A stretch of DNA of 64,000 nucleotides from NCBI GenBank assembly GCA_950295325.1, contig OX485808.1, positions 7,628,501 to 7,692,500 of the forward strand. The letters are read 5' to 3'. Numbering within the stretch: position 1 is the first letter of the stretch; each line of letters starts with the position of its first letter. This DNA comes from Polytrichum commune (lineage: Eukaryota; Streptophyta; Polytrichopsida; Polytrichales; Polytrichaceae). Both the position numbers and the translations under genes were made by a program. The notes beneath the pieces are model-generated. The model saw only the letters and a list, made by a program, of their open reading frames with translations, did not search any database and was not told the origin of the DNA. Below, in pieces: positions 35,479 through 46,075 of this stretch.

Positions 35479-36168
35479 TTATGCTCTAACATATGAATGA
35501 TGACTATCTAATTGTCCTCCTTGGCTGTAATTTGTCGTTGACAAAAGTGGAGGAAGATGAAATGCACTAAAAATATTGGGGAGCAAATTCGGACCTTACA
35601 ACATTTGAGAAATCAAATTTTGATTCTCTATAAAATTTGGAATTGACACTCGTTGCATCCACTCTTAATTTTGTGACCACTCTCCTTGTGACTCTCTACA
35701 TGGTTCCTCATCAACAAAATATCCTTTCATTTCTGCAAAAAAAATCTCACTCTATCACTCTATCAGAACTATGCTGCAAGAAAGAGAAATGACAAATCCT
35801 TCCTAAAACGGCCTTTTCACGATGCCCTGAAATTAAACCGTTAGTATGTTTTAACATTAACATGCAGCGGCTTCTACGAGGCAAATAAAAAAATATTATT
35901 TTTGGCATTTTTGGCATTTTTTTGCCATGGGCCCCTGGCTGTTTTTTCCATACCACCTCTTTTGCCCCCTCCCAACGGAAAAGCTGTTGGACCATGTTAG
36001 TGGATAGAACAGGGCTTAAATATTTTTTGGGGAGACCTCAATATCTATGGGCTCTCTGACATTTTTTGCTTGGTGTAAACCGAACTGCTCCCGGGACGAG
36101 TTCAACATCCAATCACAAGCTTCGGATGGCCGTGGGACAAGTTCATGGTCCATGATGTAAACCGCCCC

Positions 36169-36290
36169 TTAGTGTCCGCTCTTCAATACAAGCTTGGCTA
36201 TGTACTACTCGACTATAGATGTCCAATTAAGAAAAGTGACCACATGAGGTGCATATACCTTAACCCTTAAAGGACATATGCTTTCCCGAT
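36169..36290 (-). repeat. F4 copy, right part
   Basis: Continuation of the F4 copy split by the Harbinger element. It has 'tagatgtccaattaagaaaagtgaccacatgaggtgcatat', the outer edge seen in other minus-oriented copies. Confidence 0.6.
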
Positions 36291-36533
36291 ACCACACCCA
36301 AAACGTCTTTTAAAATTCATTTTAAGCATGATTAACCAATTAATTTACATAGGCTCTATTCTAAAGAAGTATAGATCTTGCTAAGGTGCTCGATTTAGCA
36401 TTCTAAAAACCCCATTTGGTGCAATGGAGTAGAAGTTTTGAACAAGATTCTCCCAAAATAATACCAAGCCCGTGGGGCTTGCATTGTCGTTTAAGGGTTA
36501 AGTATCATCATTGTGGGAAAGCATGATTTCTTT

Positions 36534-36556
36534 TTATATATATATATATATATATA
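36534..36556. repeat. (TA)n microsatellite
   Basis: About 11 TA dinucleotides in a T-rich context. Confidence 0.85.
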
Positions 36557-37169
36557 ACTATAACTCATTGGATCAGAAATTCAATAAGAATTTTTGCTAG
36601 AAGCTCCTTCCTGGATGGCCACCATCATCATGGATGTCATTTGACTGACTTTCAAGATCATAATATTCATTAGGTCTCTAACAAACTTCGACTCGGTATG
36701 TGTTAGAACAAACAATAACATAAATAGAAGAGATATTGTTCTCAGATGGTCATGAGTAGAGTCCCTCGATGCATGTTCATTATCCGCCTTGAAGCAAGAT
36801 ATCAAAATCTCAATAAATAAAATAATTCTCTCACTTCTTTAAAACTCCAAGTTGTTTGAGCTTATGGGGATGGGTGCTCCAGGAGACAGTCTTGGATAGC
36901 ACGAACGTTCTTACCCAATACTGTTCTCCATCTTTAGTATGACACATTTGGGAAACACAAAAAAGGTTGTATTATCGAGGTGTCGTCTTCTCGTTAATAT
37001 GACAATGGCGTAAAGTTGTCGGATTATTGAGGGAATACGAAAACATAAGTAATATGAGCTTCTGAATATATACATCGAGTTTAAGCAATATGGATGGTAT
37101 GAAATAATAGCTTCAAACAAATATAAATATTCTCAAGAACTCTTGAAATAGGAGTCCAAAGATCTCGGG

Positions 37170-38304
37170 CAAGGCTGTTTTTTCACAAAGTTTTTACCCG
37201 TCCACGTCCCAAAACCTCGAATTGAAAGGCAAAAAAAATTGCAACCCGTCCCAAAACCGGTAATTTCAAAACCAACCCGTCCATGGAAAGGTTGAAGAAA
37301 AAACAACCCGTCCCAAAACCGGTAATTTCTAAACCAACCCGTCCATGAAAAGGTTAAAAGAAAAAACAAATCGATAAAGATAACCCGAAAGATGTCGGGA
37401 TGTGATTGGTGCACTTGCCACTTGGAAACAATATTATCTTACTATCTTCGTTCATTTCTGTTTTTTCTATTATAATTACCAATTTGCCAGCCTGCCACTG
37501 CCCCATTTTGTCTGTTTGTCCACAGATTAGTTCAGAGAAACTGTACTAGACTCAGTCACTCAAACTCAGTCACTCAAACTCAACCGGTTCATTTGAAACT
37601 AACTCGAATTCAAGAAGTTGGAGAGAGCCGCTGGAACAATCTCCTCCTACAATCTTGAACTTCAACAGGTGTTTTCTCAAACTCAACTGGTTCATTTGAA
37701 ACTAACTCGAATTCAAGAAGTTGAAGAGTGCCGCTAGAACAATCTTCTCCTGCAATCTTGAACTTCAACAGGTGTTTTCTCAAACTCAACCGGTTCATTT
37801 GACGACTGCAATCAAGTTATCTCTTACCGGTCTCTCAGTTGCTTTAGCTTTCAGTTGCATATGTTCGATTCATTAGCATCCTAAATCTTGAGAGTCTTAT
37901 TCCTCTCTTTTGTTGTGGGTTGAGTGCAGATTCCTCTTAATTCTTATTCAATTACTAAGTTTACCTTCAATTGTAATCTTTGACATTATGTTAAAAAGGT
38001 TCTAAATTTTGTGGTTGATGAATTAATGTATGCAGGTGAATCAAGCACTTCAAGATTGATAGTTTGATTGGGTATTAGTGGTTTGATTGCATTATGCTTA
38101 TATTCACATGTCATATATGACATAACGTAATTGATATTTGTACCATTTTTTTAATTTAAAAAAATGTTATTTTTAGAACCCGTCCAAAGTGAATTTGACA
38201 CGTCCCAAAACCGGTTCATTTTCTAAGAACCCGTCCACTGGAAATGTTTTTTTTTATGAACATGTCCCTAGACATGTTAGGGACCTTGTGAAAAAACACC
38301 CCTG
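37170..38304. mobile_element. hAT element, non-autonomous, 1.1 kb
   Basis: The right end is CAGGGGTGTTTTTTCAC (complement strand) and the left is CAAGGCTGTTTTTTCAC. The 8-bp target duplication ATCTCGGG is perfect (37162-37169 and 38305-38312). CAGGGGTG-type ends with 8-bp duplications are characteristic of hAT transposons. The uninterrupted site survives in the relative at 60130-60140 (GATCTC context on its complement). No transposase. Subterminal 'cgtcccaaaaccggtaattt' blocks repeat near both ends (37245, 37308, 38203). Confidence 0.88.
37569..37802. repeat. ~118-bp tandem duplication inside the hAT element
   Basis: Two successive units begin at about 37571 and 37681 with 'ctcaac(c/t)ggttcatttgaaac' and share 'ttcaagaagttg.agag.gccgct.gaacaatct'. 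A third partial start lies at 37783. The short minus-strand frame repeating the same residues is a by-product. Confidence 0.75.
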
Positions 38305-38823
38305 ATCTCGGGTGTTGCCTACCCAAGTTAGCAATTATCATCTTACCTAAATTTCCTACTGACTTTTGAAAACTAATAACTTTATTAACACCAAAATATA
38401 AAGATGTTTTTAAATAAAAGGAACTAGACAACAATGATGCATGACGTTTAGCATCAAGATACTGATGATATTATATCACCCGTTTACAAGGCAACATACT
38501 AGGCAAGAGGCCACTCTAACCCTAACCATGTCCATTCTACACTAGTAACCTAATTATCATTAAGTTCCCAATGATAAGTGAAGTTCCCAAGTAGTTCCCA
38601 AGTGAAAATGGATGTATTTTAGATGTACATAACAGAGATGAAAAGAATTTTAGCATTAACTACCTCTTTAATATGACAAAACAAAGATTCTGAATGTCGC
38701 ATTATCGAGTGTTGTAGTCGTATAAAAGAGGGAGTTTTGAACTAAAATTTTTGGTCTTGCAAAAATGTGTCGAAATCCTTAGGGTGTCGTATAAATGAGT
38801 GTCGTATTAACGAGGTTAGACTG

Positions 38824-40636
38824 TACTAACAAAGTGCTCAGAATATTAAAGATCTTATTCATATTAAATTCTCCTGGTGCTCGCAGTCAATCCATTGGCA
38901 CCACCTTTTAGCTTTTAAGAGCATGCTCACACATTGTAAACCAATCACCGACACACAAAGGGGTGCTAAATTTGGTAACATTATTTCAAAGGGGAGTAGT
39001 CTGCTACATGTTTCATGTTCACTCTATGAGCACCATGATTAATTCTTAACTTTCCACACTTAATTTCCCTCAATTCTATCTAGAAAATGTGATCTCAACT
39101 TCAACAATTGTAGTCGAAGACCTAAAGCTTTTTTGACAAATCCAACCTTATAGACGTTTGCAAGTTAGAGGTGACTACTCACGGTCCAAATTTTAAATGT
39201 TGAAGTTCTATTATTTAGGTTATAATAGGAATGTCAATAATGGTCTTGAGGGGCGACAATTTAGAAATTAGGTTAGGGTTGGTTTTGTTATTGAACATCC
39301 ACTCATATCATCTCCAAATGACAAAATGTTACCTTCATTCAAAACAATGGGTAATATACCTACTCAAATCAGCTCACAAATCTTGAAACCATTATTTTGT
39401 GAATATTTGGGAAGCTTTGTAATTTGAGGCAGCAGTCCCACAACTGCACACCTTCCACATGGATTTACACCCACCAACATATGTCCAACTAGAAATTCCA
39501 ATAGTAGATGTTTAGGATATGTTGCGTTTGAGTGTCATGCAAATTTTCAGATCAATTGGGAATCATTTGCACATAGGGATCAACAAAAAAAACATGTTTA
39601 CGATATTTTGCCCCTAAACCGTGGAGGTGACAAATGTCAAGTTTTGGTTCGTGGACTGGTTTCACTAGAAACCAGTTGAGAGAACACTCCCATATTTGAA
39701 TTAATCCAAAAATAGAGAATTTTGTTGAATCAAAATTATCCGCATGGTAGAACATAGTAGACTTGAACATGAACTAGAGGAGTAGTTGAAATAGTCAAGA
39801 AACCATTTGAACTAGTGTCAAAGGGGTCAGAGCGAACTGCTCATGACCAGATTATGGTCACACATGACATTAGGGGTTAAAACTAACATTTTACAATTTA
39901 CAAAAGTCTTTGCAAAGAAGTTGTTGAAGTTTTTTTTTTGTCAAAGATGATGAATTATTGATAGTTGATTTCCTTATACAAAGAAGTTGATATTTACCTC
40001 TCTAAAAGTAGCATATTTGAGGGGTGGAAGGCTTTAGAGGAGAGCGAGCACTTCTACATTGATGATTATGAGAACGCATGGGAGCCCATTTTGTTAATGT
40101 TCACCTTTGAATTGGCAGTGCGGGTTTAAAGGTGTCCATGTTGATAACCCTTACTTTTCTCAAGGTACATTCCAATAAACTGGGAACTTTCACAACACCC
40201 TTGATGTGAAGGGCATTTGAGCCCACTACCACCACCAATTTTTATTTTTATTTTTATTTTTATGGGATTGGTTTGTATAAGAAAACTAATTCAATAATGA
40301 AGATGTGGAATGAAATACTTCTCCATTTCAACAAAATTTGAGAAGATCCAATGGCCGCAAAGTTGAGATTCTAAAGTTGAGGTAGTTGGTCAAGATTTTG
40401 TCATTTCTAACTCTAGATGGTAGGATGCACATTGGGCAATCTTGGAAAACAAATCAACAAAAAATTTGGTCACATAATTAGAACATGTGAATGTTAGATT
40501 TTGAATTTTCAAACTTGGCATTCATACACCTATTCTAGAAGGGGTCAATGGGATAATGGATGTCCCTCACATTGAAATCAAATGTCATCTTTAACCATGT
40601 TCAGGAGTGGGTTCATATTGAAAGCACTACATCCTC
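38824..40636. other. Long stretch without a recognised gene
   Basis: No domain-bearing frame. A short (TTTTTA)n run lies near 40239-40262. Confidence 0.3.
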
Positions 40637-41088
40637 TAAGGTAGATGGTGCTAAAACCAACACCCTAAAATCTTGCACATAAGTACATAAACTGATCACG
40701 AAAATGTTTCACAACCTCAACAACATGCATGTGTGTTGATTTTGGGTCATCTACTTGAACCCTCATAACTTTTGCATATGATAATCAAAGAAGTCATACT
40801 TTGATGTGTTGAGACCCCTTGTCAATTACAATCTAAGAACAATATCTATGCACAGTGCTTAAAGTGATAGTTTTGATACCGATTTGGTCCCATGCCGGTT
40901 TTGGATTATGTCCATACAAAACTTTGAACCCTTGTAACTTTTGCACATGCAAATCGTATAAAACATACGTTGGTACGTTGGAATCTCTTATCTTTTGCCA
41001 ACAAAAACACAGTTAAGAGCTTTTGCAATCTAATAAAAAGCATGTACACTTGGTACTTAAAGTGACACATTTAGCACCATCTACCTTA
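40637..41088. mobile_element. MITE-like element with 18-19-bp inverted ends
   Basis: TAAGGTAGATGGTGCTAAA at 40637-40655 is perfectly complementary to TTTAGCACCATCTACCTTA at 41070-41088. TA may be the target duplication. The interior has an imperfect internal repeat ('aaccctcataacttttgcatatg' and 'aacccttgtaacttttgcacatg') and no coding capacity. Confidence 0.75.
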
Positions 41089-41624
41089 CCAAGACTTTTG
41101 TGAGAAGATAAAGCGCACCGGCCTCCAGGGGCAATGACAAAGGGTTCGCTAATTCCCAAGCCCATGCTGAACTGCGATTGGTCACGAGAGCGGTGGCATA
41201 GTTTTGAGAAGCCGAGTGTGATGAAATGTCCACTCTCCTCACGTGCCATGTGGAGGCGTCACCGTGATCTCCCAGTGTATGGGGAAGGAATCCCCCTGTT
41301 GCCTGGGCCTATGGGTCACCTGAACGAAGGAGCAGGGAAAAGGGCCTCAGGCCAACATAATATTCATTGTTGATTCTGATGCACCAGGCAACTGAAAGTT
41401 GTCTTACCAAGAAGGTGCAAACCAGAACGTAATCGGGTTCTGTGCTGCAAGTGCGTTCAAACTGAAAACTACGAACACCCTCGTTGCTGATGCACGGATT
41501 TCGTGTGGCGTTGGGTCCACTCAACGTTCTTGGTGATTTCCGAGCCGAGATAGTTGTTTGTTGTACGAGGTGGGGACCAACGTTTCGTGAAGTTTTTGCA
41601 AGGATCTGGTTGGGAAGTGAGGTT
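41089..41624. other. Unassigned, comparatively GC-rich
   Basis: Overlapping frames up to 136 codons occur on opposite strands without recognisable domains. No feature supported. Confidence 0.3.
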
Positions 41625-42010
41625 ATGTGGTCACTCGTCCTCATCGGACACATATAATATTTGAGTGGTATGATATAATGGCAAGGCTTGTAGTTAAGAC
41701 TGGACACTAAAAATGACACATGTTATGATGAAATTGGACGATGCCCTCAAAATACAGACACCAACCCAAGTTCAATGGTCAGTTCAATTGGGAAGCTTAC
41801 CTGATCAGTTAAGGAGAAAGAAAACCTACACTTTGACCTACTATGACTCATGCATCTCTACTCTGAATCTGAAACTTGAAATGACAGTGTGTGCGATTCG
41901 CGATTGCTAACAGGATGAGACAAGTCCCGATTGGATCCAGCAGCCAAAGTGTATGTGGAGTTGGAATTGTGGACACAATAGGTCCGCATACTTTAATTCT
42001 CTGCAAGAGA
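41625..42010 (+). repeat. Dispersed repeat F4, plus orientation
   Basis: Contains 'gtggtcactcgtcctcatcggacacat', 'gagtggtatgatataatggcaaggcttgtagtt', 'catgttatgatgaaattgga', 'acttgaaatgaca' and 'gtggagttggaa' in F4 order. Confidence 0.6.
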
Positions 42011-43689
42011 GATTTGGGTGGGGACTTTTGCATACTATGATCTTGCACAAACAGAATGTTGAAGAGAAGTGAACCTTATCAGGACTTATACACTGAATGT
42101 TTAATCATATCAGGCACAAAAGCACAAACCTCAGTCACAATGTCAAACAACATTTGAACATTGAATCAAAGGCCTACCACTAACAGAGGCCGGTCGTGAT
42201 TTCAATCTTCTGTTTCTATAGTTGATACTAGTTGCAAGGCCCAAAATTGAGCTGAATGAATCACTAGCTAGATGTTGGATTAGCAGTCCTATAAGATACT
42301 AAACCGTGAAGGGTACATTGACAGAGACAACATTGACTCGAATATCAAAAGCTGGCCACTTGTATTTTGCGATGGAATACTGGAAGTATGACGAAATCTG
42401 ATTGGCTCTAGTGACACAGATATTCGACTGGAAGAATTGGAGATAGCTAGAAATGTGAGGCACAAACAGATATATACATTGTCTCACTTGAATCACCTCA
42501 TGCTGTGATTCAATGGTAAAGGTCCACCATGCACAGAAAGACACACGATACACCGATGTAGAATTACACATAATATATGTCAATTATATCTCAGTGGAAA
42601 CAACAAATGTGGTATCTAAAATATGATGATTATACTAATATCAGCTGATCAATTAAGCCCATTGCATCGGTAATATGTCTCGCTGCACATCCTGCGTGAT
42701 TACCTTAGCTTTACTAACTTGCCAACTTCCTACTAAGTTCCTGCTCAAAGCTGTGCCTTGATTTGAGGATTTAGACGAATTTTAATTGCACCCTCATAAT
42801 ATATGTAGCCCAGGAAGAAAGGTCTTCTGCTTCGTTGCTTACTCCAATATCTTAGTACACTTTCTGCAAATGGATCCAATGCTGCTCAACTCTTGGATAG
42901 AAGTAGCCTCGGGCACAACCAACCCAAGAAGTCGAAACAAACTTGGAGTCCACAGATGAATGCCAAGAAAATATGAAGAAAGCCCAGGAGAAGCTCATGG
43001 GCCAGTATTTGTACAAATTGATAGATTTACTGCTTTGGCTCATGCCACTACAATCCACCAGAGGAGCTCCTCAGTTTCTCTAAATATAGTTATCATAATT
43101 GCTAACTAGAGAGTCTCCAAGTTCTACTGTAATCTTACATTGTGCAGCTGCCTCCGAGCTATGAGAACAGACTGAGTCAATGCTTTCAAGCATGACATCC
43201 TCATTTTGATCGGCAGTGCTCATACATACAGCAATAATGTATAGCCTGGTATGAATTTAGGATGATGATACTGATGCTTGAAAAAAAAATGTGATGATGT
43301 AATTAATCTCCTTCCTCTTGTTGCGCCAACCAGATGATCCTTGTCGCCTGCGGTAGGGGTTAGGGTTTTAGGAGGCGATGAATGTGGTCCAAGTGGTGGG
43401 AGCAACAAGAGTCGTAATCCTACGTTCCTCCGACGACGATGGTTATGCATCATCAATTTGCTATGTATAGGTGCAGATCAATCATCGTGTTGCAACCGTC
43501 GCCGGGAGTGAAGTGACAAATGTAAGTAGGTATGATTCTTCTACTGCTTGTTGATCGAGTGTACAAACGTGTCGTGTATGTATGTCAATGCGGCAATCTG
43601 CAAATGGCTTACAGACAAGGCACGATCATGCAAAAACCGGCCAAAGTTAAGGTTCCCGGTGGAAATTCGATCAGCCGATCGACATCCGA
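42011..43689. other. Downstream flank of the AP2/ERF gene
   Basis: Probably includes the 3' untranslated region just below 43690 (the gene reads leftward), but no clear poly(A) signal could be assigned. Short frames around 43220-43456 and 43532-43757 show no domain. Confidence 0.35.
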
Positions 43690-45228
43690 TCATCCGTGGA
43701 AACTCCACAGGCAATCGTCGAGTTCCCAAACGTCAGGTTGACTGTTGGCAGGATTGATAGCACCGTCAATCGAAGCGGCCGACAACCCGGGCAGGTACAT
43801 GTCTTCCAATCCATGCAACAACGTGTGCACCTCGGACTCTTCCTGCTGGCACGCGAGCAAATGCCCCGCGCTCTCGACCTCCTCCATCTTCGCCTTCCCG
43901 AGGATGCTGGCTGAAGAAGTACCTGCTCGGTTTGCGTCGCTGCCGGATTCTGTAAATTCGTGTTTGGCATCTTCGTCGTCGGAGTCAGAGTCGCGGCAGA
44001 ATTTGTGGAAAATCTCGAGGTCGGGGCATTCGACGGTGAGGCTAACTTCCTCAGGGCCGGGCTCATTCTTTGCTTCAATTTCTCGTGCTGCCATTTGACA
44101 GTCCTTGCAATCTTCGATGGCCATGGTCCGACATTCGTTGCAATCTTCGAAGTTGTAAAGTACGGCGGCATTGGAGTCGATGCGTCCAGCTGATCCGAGC
44201 TCCCCTTCCTCCTCCATCTTTACTGTTGCATCCGAGCTTGATTCCGGCAGAAGTCGGCTGTTGTTCGTCGAGCTCGGGTTAACCTCACGATGACGAGGTG
44301 CGCATTCTCCTGCAATGGGACTGTCGCCGTCGAGTTCTCCAAGTTCTTCCTTGCAATCTTCGATGTTGTAAACGTTGGAAGAATCGAGCTCCTCCTCCTC
44401 CTCCTCCTCCTCCATCTTCACAGTTCCATCCAAGCTCGATTGCGGCAGAACCAGCTGCGGCGGTCCGTAGTTCTTCGTCGAGCTTGGGTTAGCCCCAGCA
44501 TCAGGAGGCACACATTCTTCTGCACTGAGTGACTGCAAGGATGACAGTTCACCAAGTCGTTTTTCTTCCTCGAATTCGGTCGAAGTCGACGGGTCGAATT
44601 CGGTCGAAGTCGACGGGTCGAGTTCGGGACTGGAGGGCGCATTCTGATGATGTTGATCAAGTTTTTGACGATCGGAGCTTTCGAGCTGTGCGCGGAGCGA
44701 GACGGCGATGGCGCCCGCATCCACGAGAGACGACGGTGTGGGACTCGCGGCCGCGGCTGCAGCTGCCGCGGCCGCTTGAATTTCGCGAGGCGACGGGCAG
44801 AGCGGGAGCTGCGATGGTGGCGAGTCTGGGAAATTCAATGTCGCTTTGGGTCCCCTCAGACACACCACCGCAGCATCGTAGGCCCTCGCGGCCATCTCTG
44901 GTGTGGGGAAAGAGCCCAGCCAGATGCGAGATCGTTTGTTAGGCTCGCGAATCTCTGAAACCCATTTGCCCCACGCGCGCATTCGCACGCCCCTGTACTT
45001 CGTTGGCAACATCGTCGTCACGACGGGAGCTTTCTTCTTCTTCTGCTGCTTGCTCCTCGATGTCGTCATGGGCAACGCCGTCGTCGTCGTCGTCGTCGAC
45101 GACGGCGAGGTGGAGGTTGACGTTGAGTTTTCCGACATGAGCAGCTGCTTCTTCTTGACGGGCTTGAGAAACTCGAAGCCGCGTCGAGACGCCGGCGAGG
45201 CGGCTTCTCGAGGCTTCTTGTCAACCAT
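43690..45228 (-). CDS. AP2/ERF transcription factor, DREB subfamily (512 aa)
   Basis: Plant nuclear DNA-binding regulator, uninterrupted over 512 codons. A single AP2 domain spans residues about 77-135: [25 protein letters not shown] at 103-107, RAYDAA at 115-120 and LNFP at 131-134. Val and Glu at the diagnostic AP2 positions 14 and 19 (WV, REP) mark the DREB subfamily, which in known members binds DRE/CRT-type elements. Basic tracts at 58-67 ([10 protein letters not shown]) may import it. A 10-Ala run covers 152-161. The long C-terminal half is acidic with an internal duplication (238-294 and 308-364) and ends in LWSF (507-510), an activation motif known from DREB/CBF proteins. Met at 45228 is the start giving the full frame. 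It is longer than typical DREBs (about 200-400 aa). Target genes and stress role are inference. Confidence 0.95.
   Translation of the reverse strand: MVDKKPREAASPASRRGFEFLKPVKKKQLLMSENSTSTSTSPSSTTTTTTALPMTTSRSKQQKKKKAPVVTTMLPTKYRGVRMRAWGKWVSEIREPNKRSRIWLGSFPTPEMAARAYDAAVVCLRGPKATLNFPDSPPSQLPLCPSPREIQAAAAAAAAAASPTPSSLVDAGAIAVSLRAQLESSDRQKLDQHHQNAPSSPELDPSTSTEFDPSTSTEFEEEKRLGELSSLQSLSAEECVPPDAGANPSSTKNYGPPQLVLPQSSLDGTVKMEEEEEEEELDSSNVYNIEDCKEELGELDGDSPIAGECAPRHREVNPSSTNNSRLLPESSSDATVKMEEEGELGSAGRIDSNAAVLYNFEDCNECRTMAIEDCKDCQMAAREIEAKNEPGPEEVSLTVECPDLEIFHKFCRDSDSDDEDAKHEFTESGSDANRAGTSSASILGKAKMEEVESAGHLLACQQEESEVHTLLHGLEDMYLPGLSAASIDGAINPANSQPDVWELDDCLWSFHG
44573..44622 (-). repeat. In-frame 24-bp duplication in the AP2/ERF gene
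   Basis: The segment encoding DPSTSTEF occurs twice in a row (residues 204-219), at DNA level 'gaattcggtcgaagtcgacg' repeated. A recent small slippage. Confidence 0.85.
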
Positions 45229-45419
45229 GGCCTATGCTCATTGGCAATTCGAAACCACGAGCAATGGTTTCTCAAAATGTGGAGTTTCGAGCTGATGAGG
45301 AAGAGGGACGTGGAGATTAGAATCAACAGAGAGGAGATTCGGAATACCTCGAAGCCGCGCAATGTAATCCCGTCAACACTTGAAATGTGCAATTATGAGC
45401 TAACGAGAAGAGGGAGGAA

Positions 45420-46075
45420 GAAATTCAAAATTAAGAGAGTTGTGGATGAGGATGAGTTCGAGTTCTTGTTGACGGGCTTCGGAAAGAATTCTCATCAACT
45501 CTCAAAATGTGAATTCTGAGCTGACGAGAAGAGGAAAGAAGAAAAGAAATTTAAAACCAACAGAGATGAGAGTCGATTTCTTCTTGACGGGCCTCAGAAC
45601 TCGGAGATGCCGGCTAGGCTGCTACTGACCTCCTCTTGTCTGTGCTCATTGGCAAACTGAAACCATGATCAACATTTACTGAAGATGGGCAATTCAGAAA
45701 TAACGAGAAGAGAGGAAGGAGGAAATTAGAATAAATAGAGAGGAGACTTGGAAGAACTCGAAGAACTAACAGAGATGAGGGTGAGGATGAGGATGACTTC
45801 GTTCTTGAAGGAAAAGGCTTAAGAAACTCGGAGACGCCGGCGAGGGTGCTTCTCTCCTTTTTCTTGTCAACCATGTCCCATGCTCAATGGCAGTTCCGAA
45901 ACCACGAACAATTTTTTTTGAAAATGTGCAAGCAATTCCGAGCTAAGGAAGCAAATTCAATACCAACAGAGAGAAGACAGGGAAGAACTCAAAATCGAAG
46001 CCGATTATCTAGATTTCCCCTTCAACGCTCAAAATGTGGTAATCCGAGCTGATGAGAAGAGGAGATGGAGGAAGT
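45420..46075 (-). repeat. Degenerate tandem copies of the AP2/ERF gene's 5' end
   Basis: The segment around the AP2/ERF start codon (about 45141-45310, including 'cttcttgacgggcttgagaaactcg', 'gagacgccggcgagg', 'cttcttgtcaaccatg', 'tgctcattggcaattc.gaaaccacga', 'tcaaaatgtg' and 'gagctgatgagaagag') recurs at about 45445-45540, 45570-45730 and 45790-45960, with another tail at about 46025-46075. Copies keep the same order and strand. This is local tandem duplication of promoter-proximal and first-codon sequence; the AP2 domain itself is not duplicated. Confidence 0.8.
45614..45874 (-). pseudogene. Upstream truncated copy of the AP2/ERF N-terminus
   Basis: An 86-codon frame begins MVDKKKERSTLAG, then SEFLKPFPS, then a Ser-rich run, closely matching the start of the real gene ([13 protein letters not shown], then FEFLKPVKK, then Ser/Thr-rich). 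It diverges afterwards, has no AP2 domain and stops at 45614, upstream of the functional start. If it lies in the transcript leader it would act as an upstream open frame; transcription there is not shown by the sequence. Confidence 0.65.

Larger units (their letters stand above)
31155..36168 (+). mobile_element. PIF/Harbinger element, 5.0 kb, near full length
   Basis: The ends form a ~36-bp inverted repeat starting GGGG(T/C)GGTTTACA and containing GACCATGAACTTGTCCCA. TTA is duplicated at 31152-31154 and 36169-36171, the PIF/Harbinger signature. Subterminal 'ggtgtaaacc' and 'gttcatggtc' copies recur just inside both ends. The element carries both expected genes: a DDE transposase on plus and a Myb/SANT-like partner on minus. 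It sits in an F4 repeat and holds a nested Mutator-like element (31721-33219). Intact ends suggest recent activity or cross-mobilisation; its own genes are now broken. Confidence 0.92.
36921..38823. mobile_element. pogo-type MITE split by a hAT element
   Basis: The left end reads CTGTTCTCCATCTTTAGTATGACAC and the right end is the complement of CAGTCTAACCTCGTTAATACGACAC. TA flanks both sides (36919-36920 and 38824-38825). CAGT ends with TA duplication fit pogo. Without the inserted hAT element it measures about 760 bp, close to its inverted relative at 59663-60391 (729 bp), which has colinear sequence throughout. Confidence 0.85.

Noticed and set aside
37569-37802. CRISPR-like direct repeats
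   Set aside because: Only two contiguous units without spacers, inside a hAT element of a plant genome.
43350-43375. 'ggggttagggttttagg' telomere-like word
   Set aside because: Fewer than two imperfect repeats; not an interstitial telomere array.
43671-45392. Several long frames on both strands overlapping the AP2/ERF gene
   Set aside because: They follow from the gene's GC-rich, repetitive codons; only the 512-codon minus frame has a domain.
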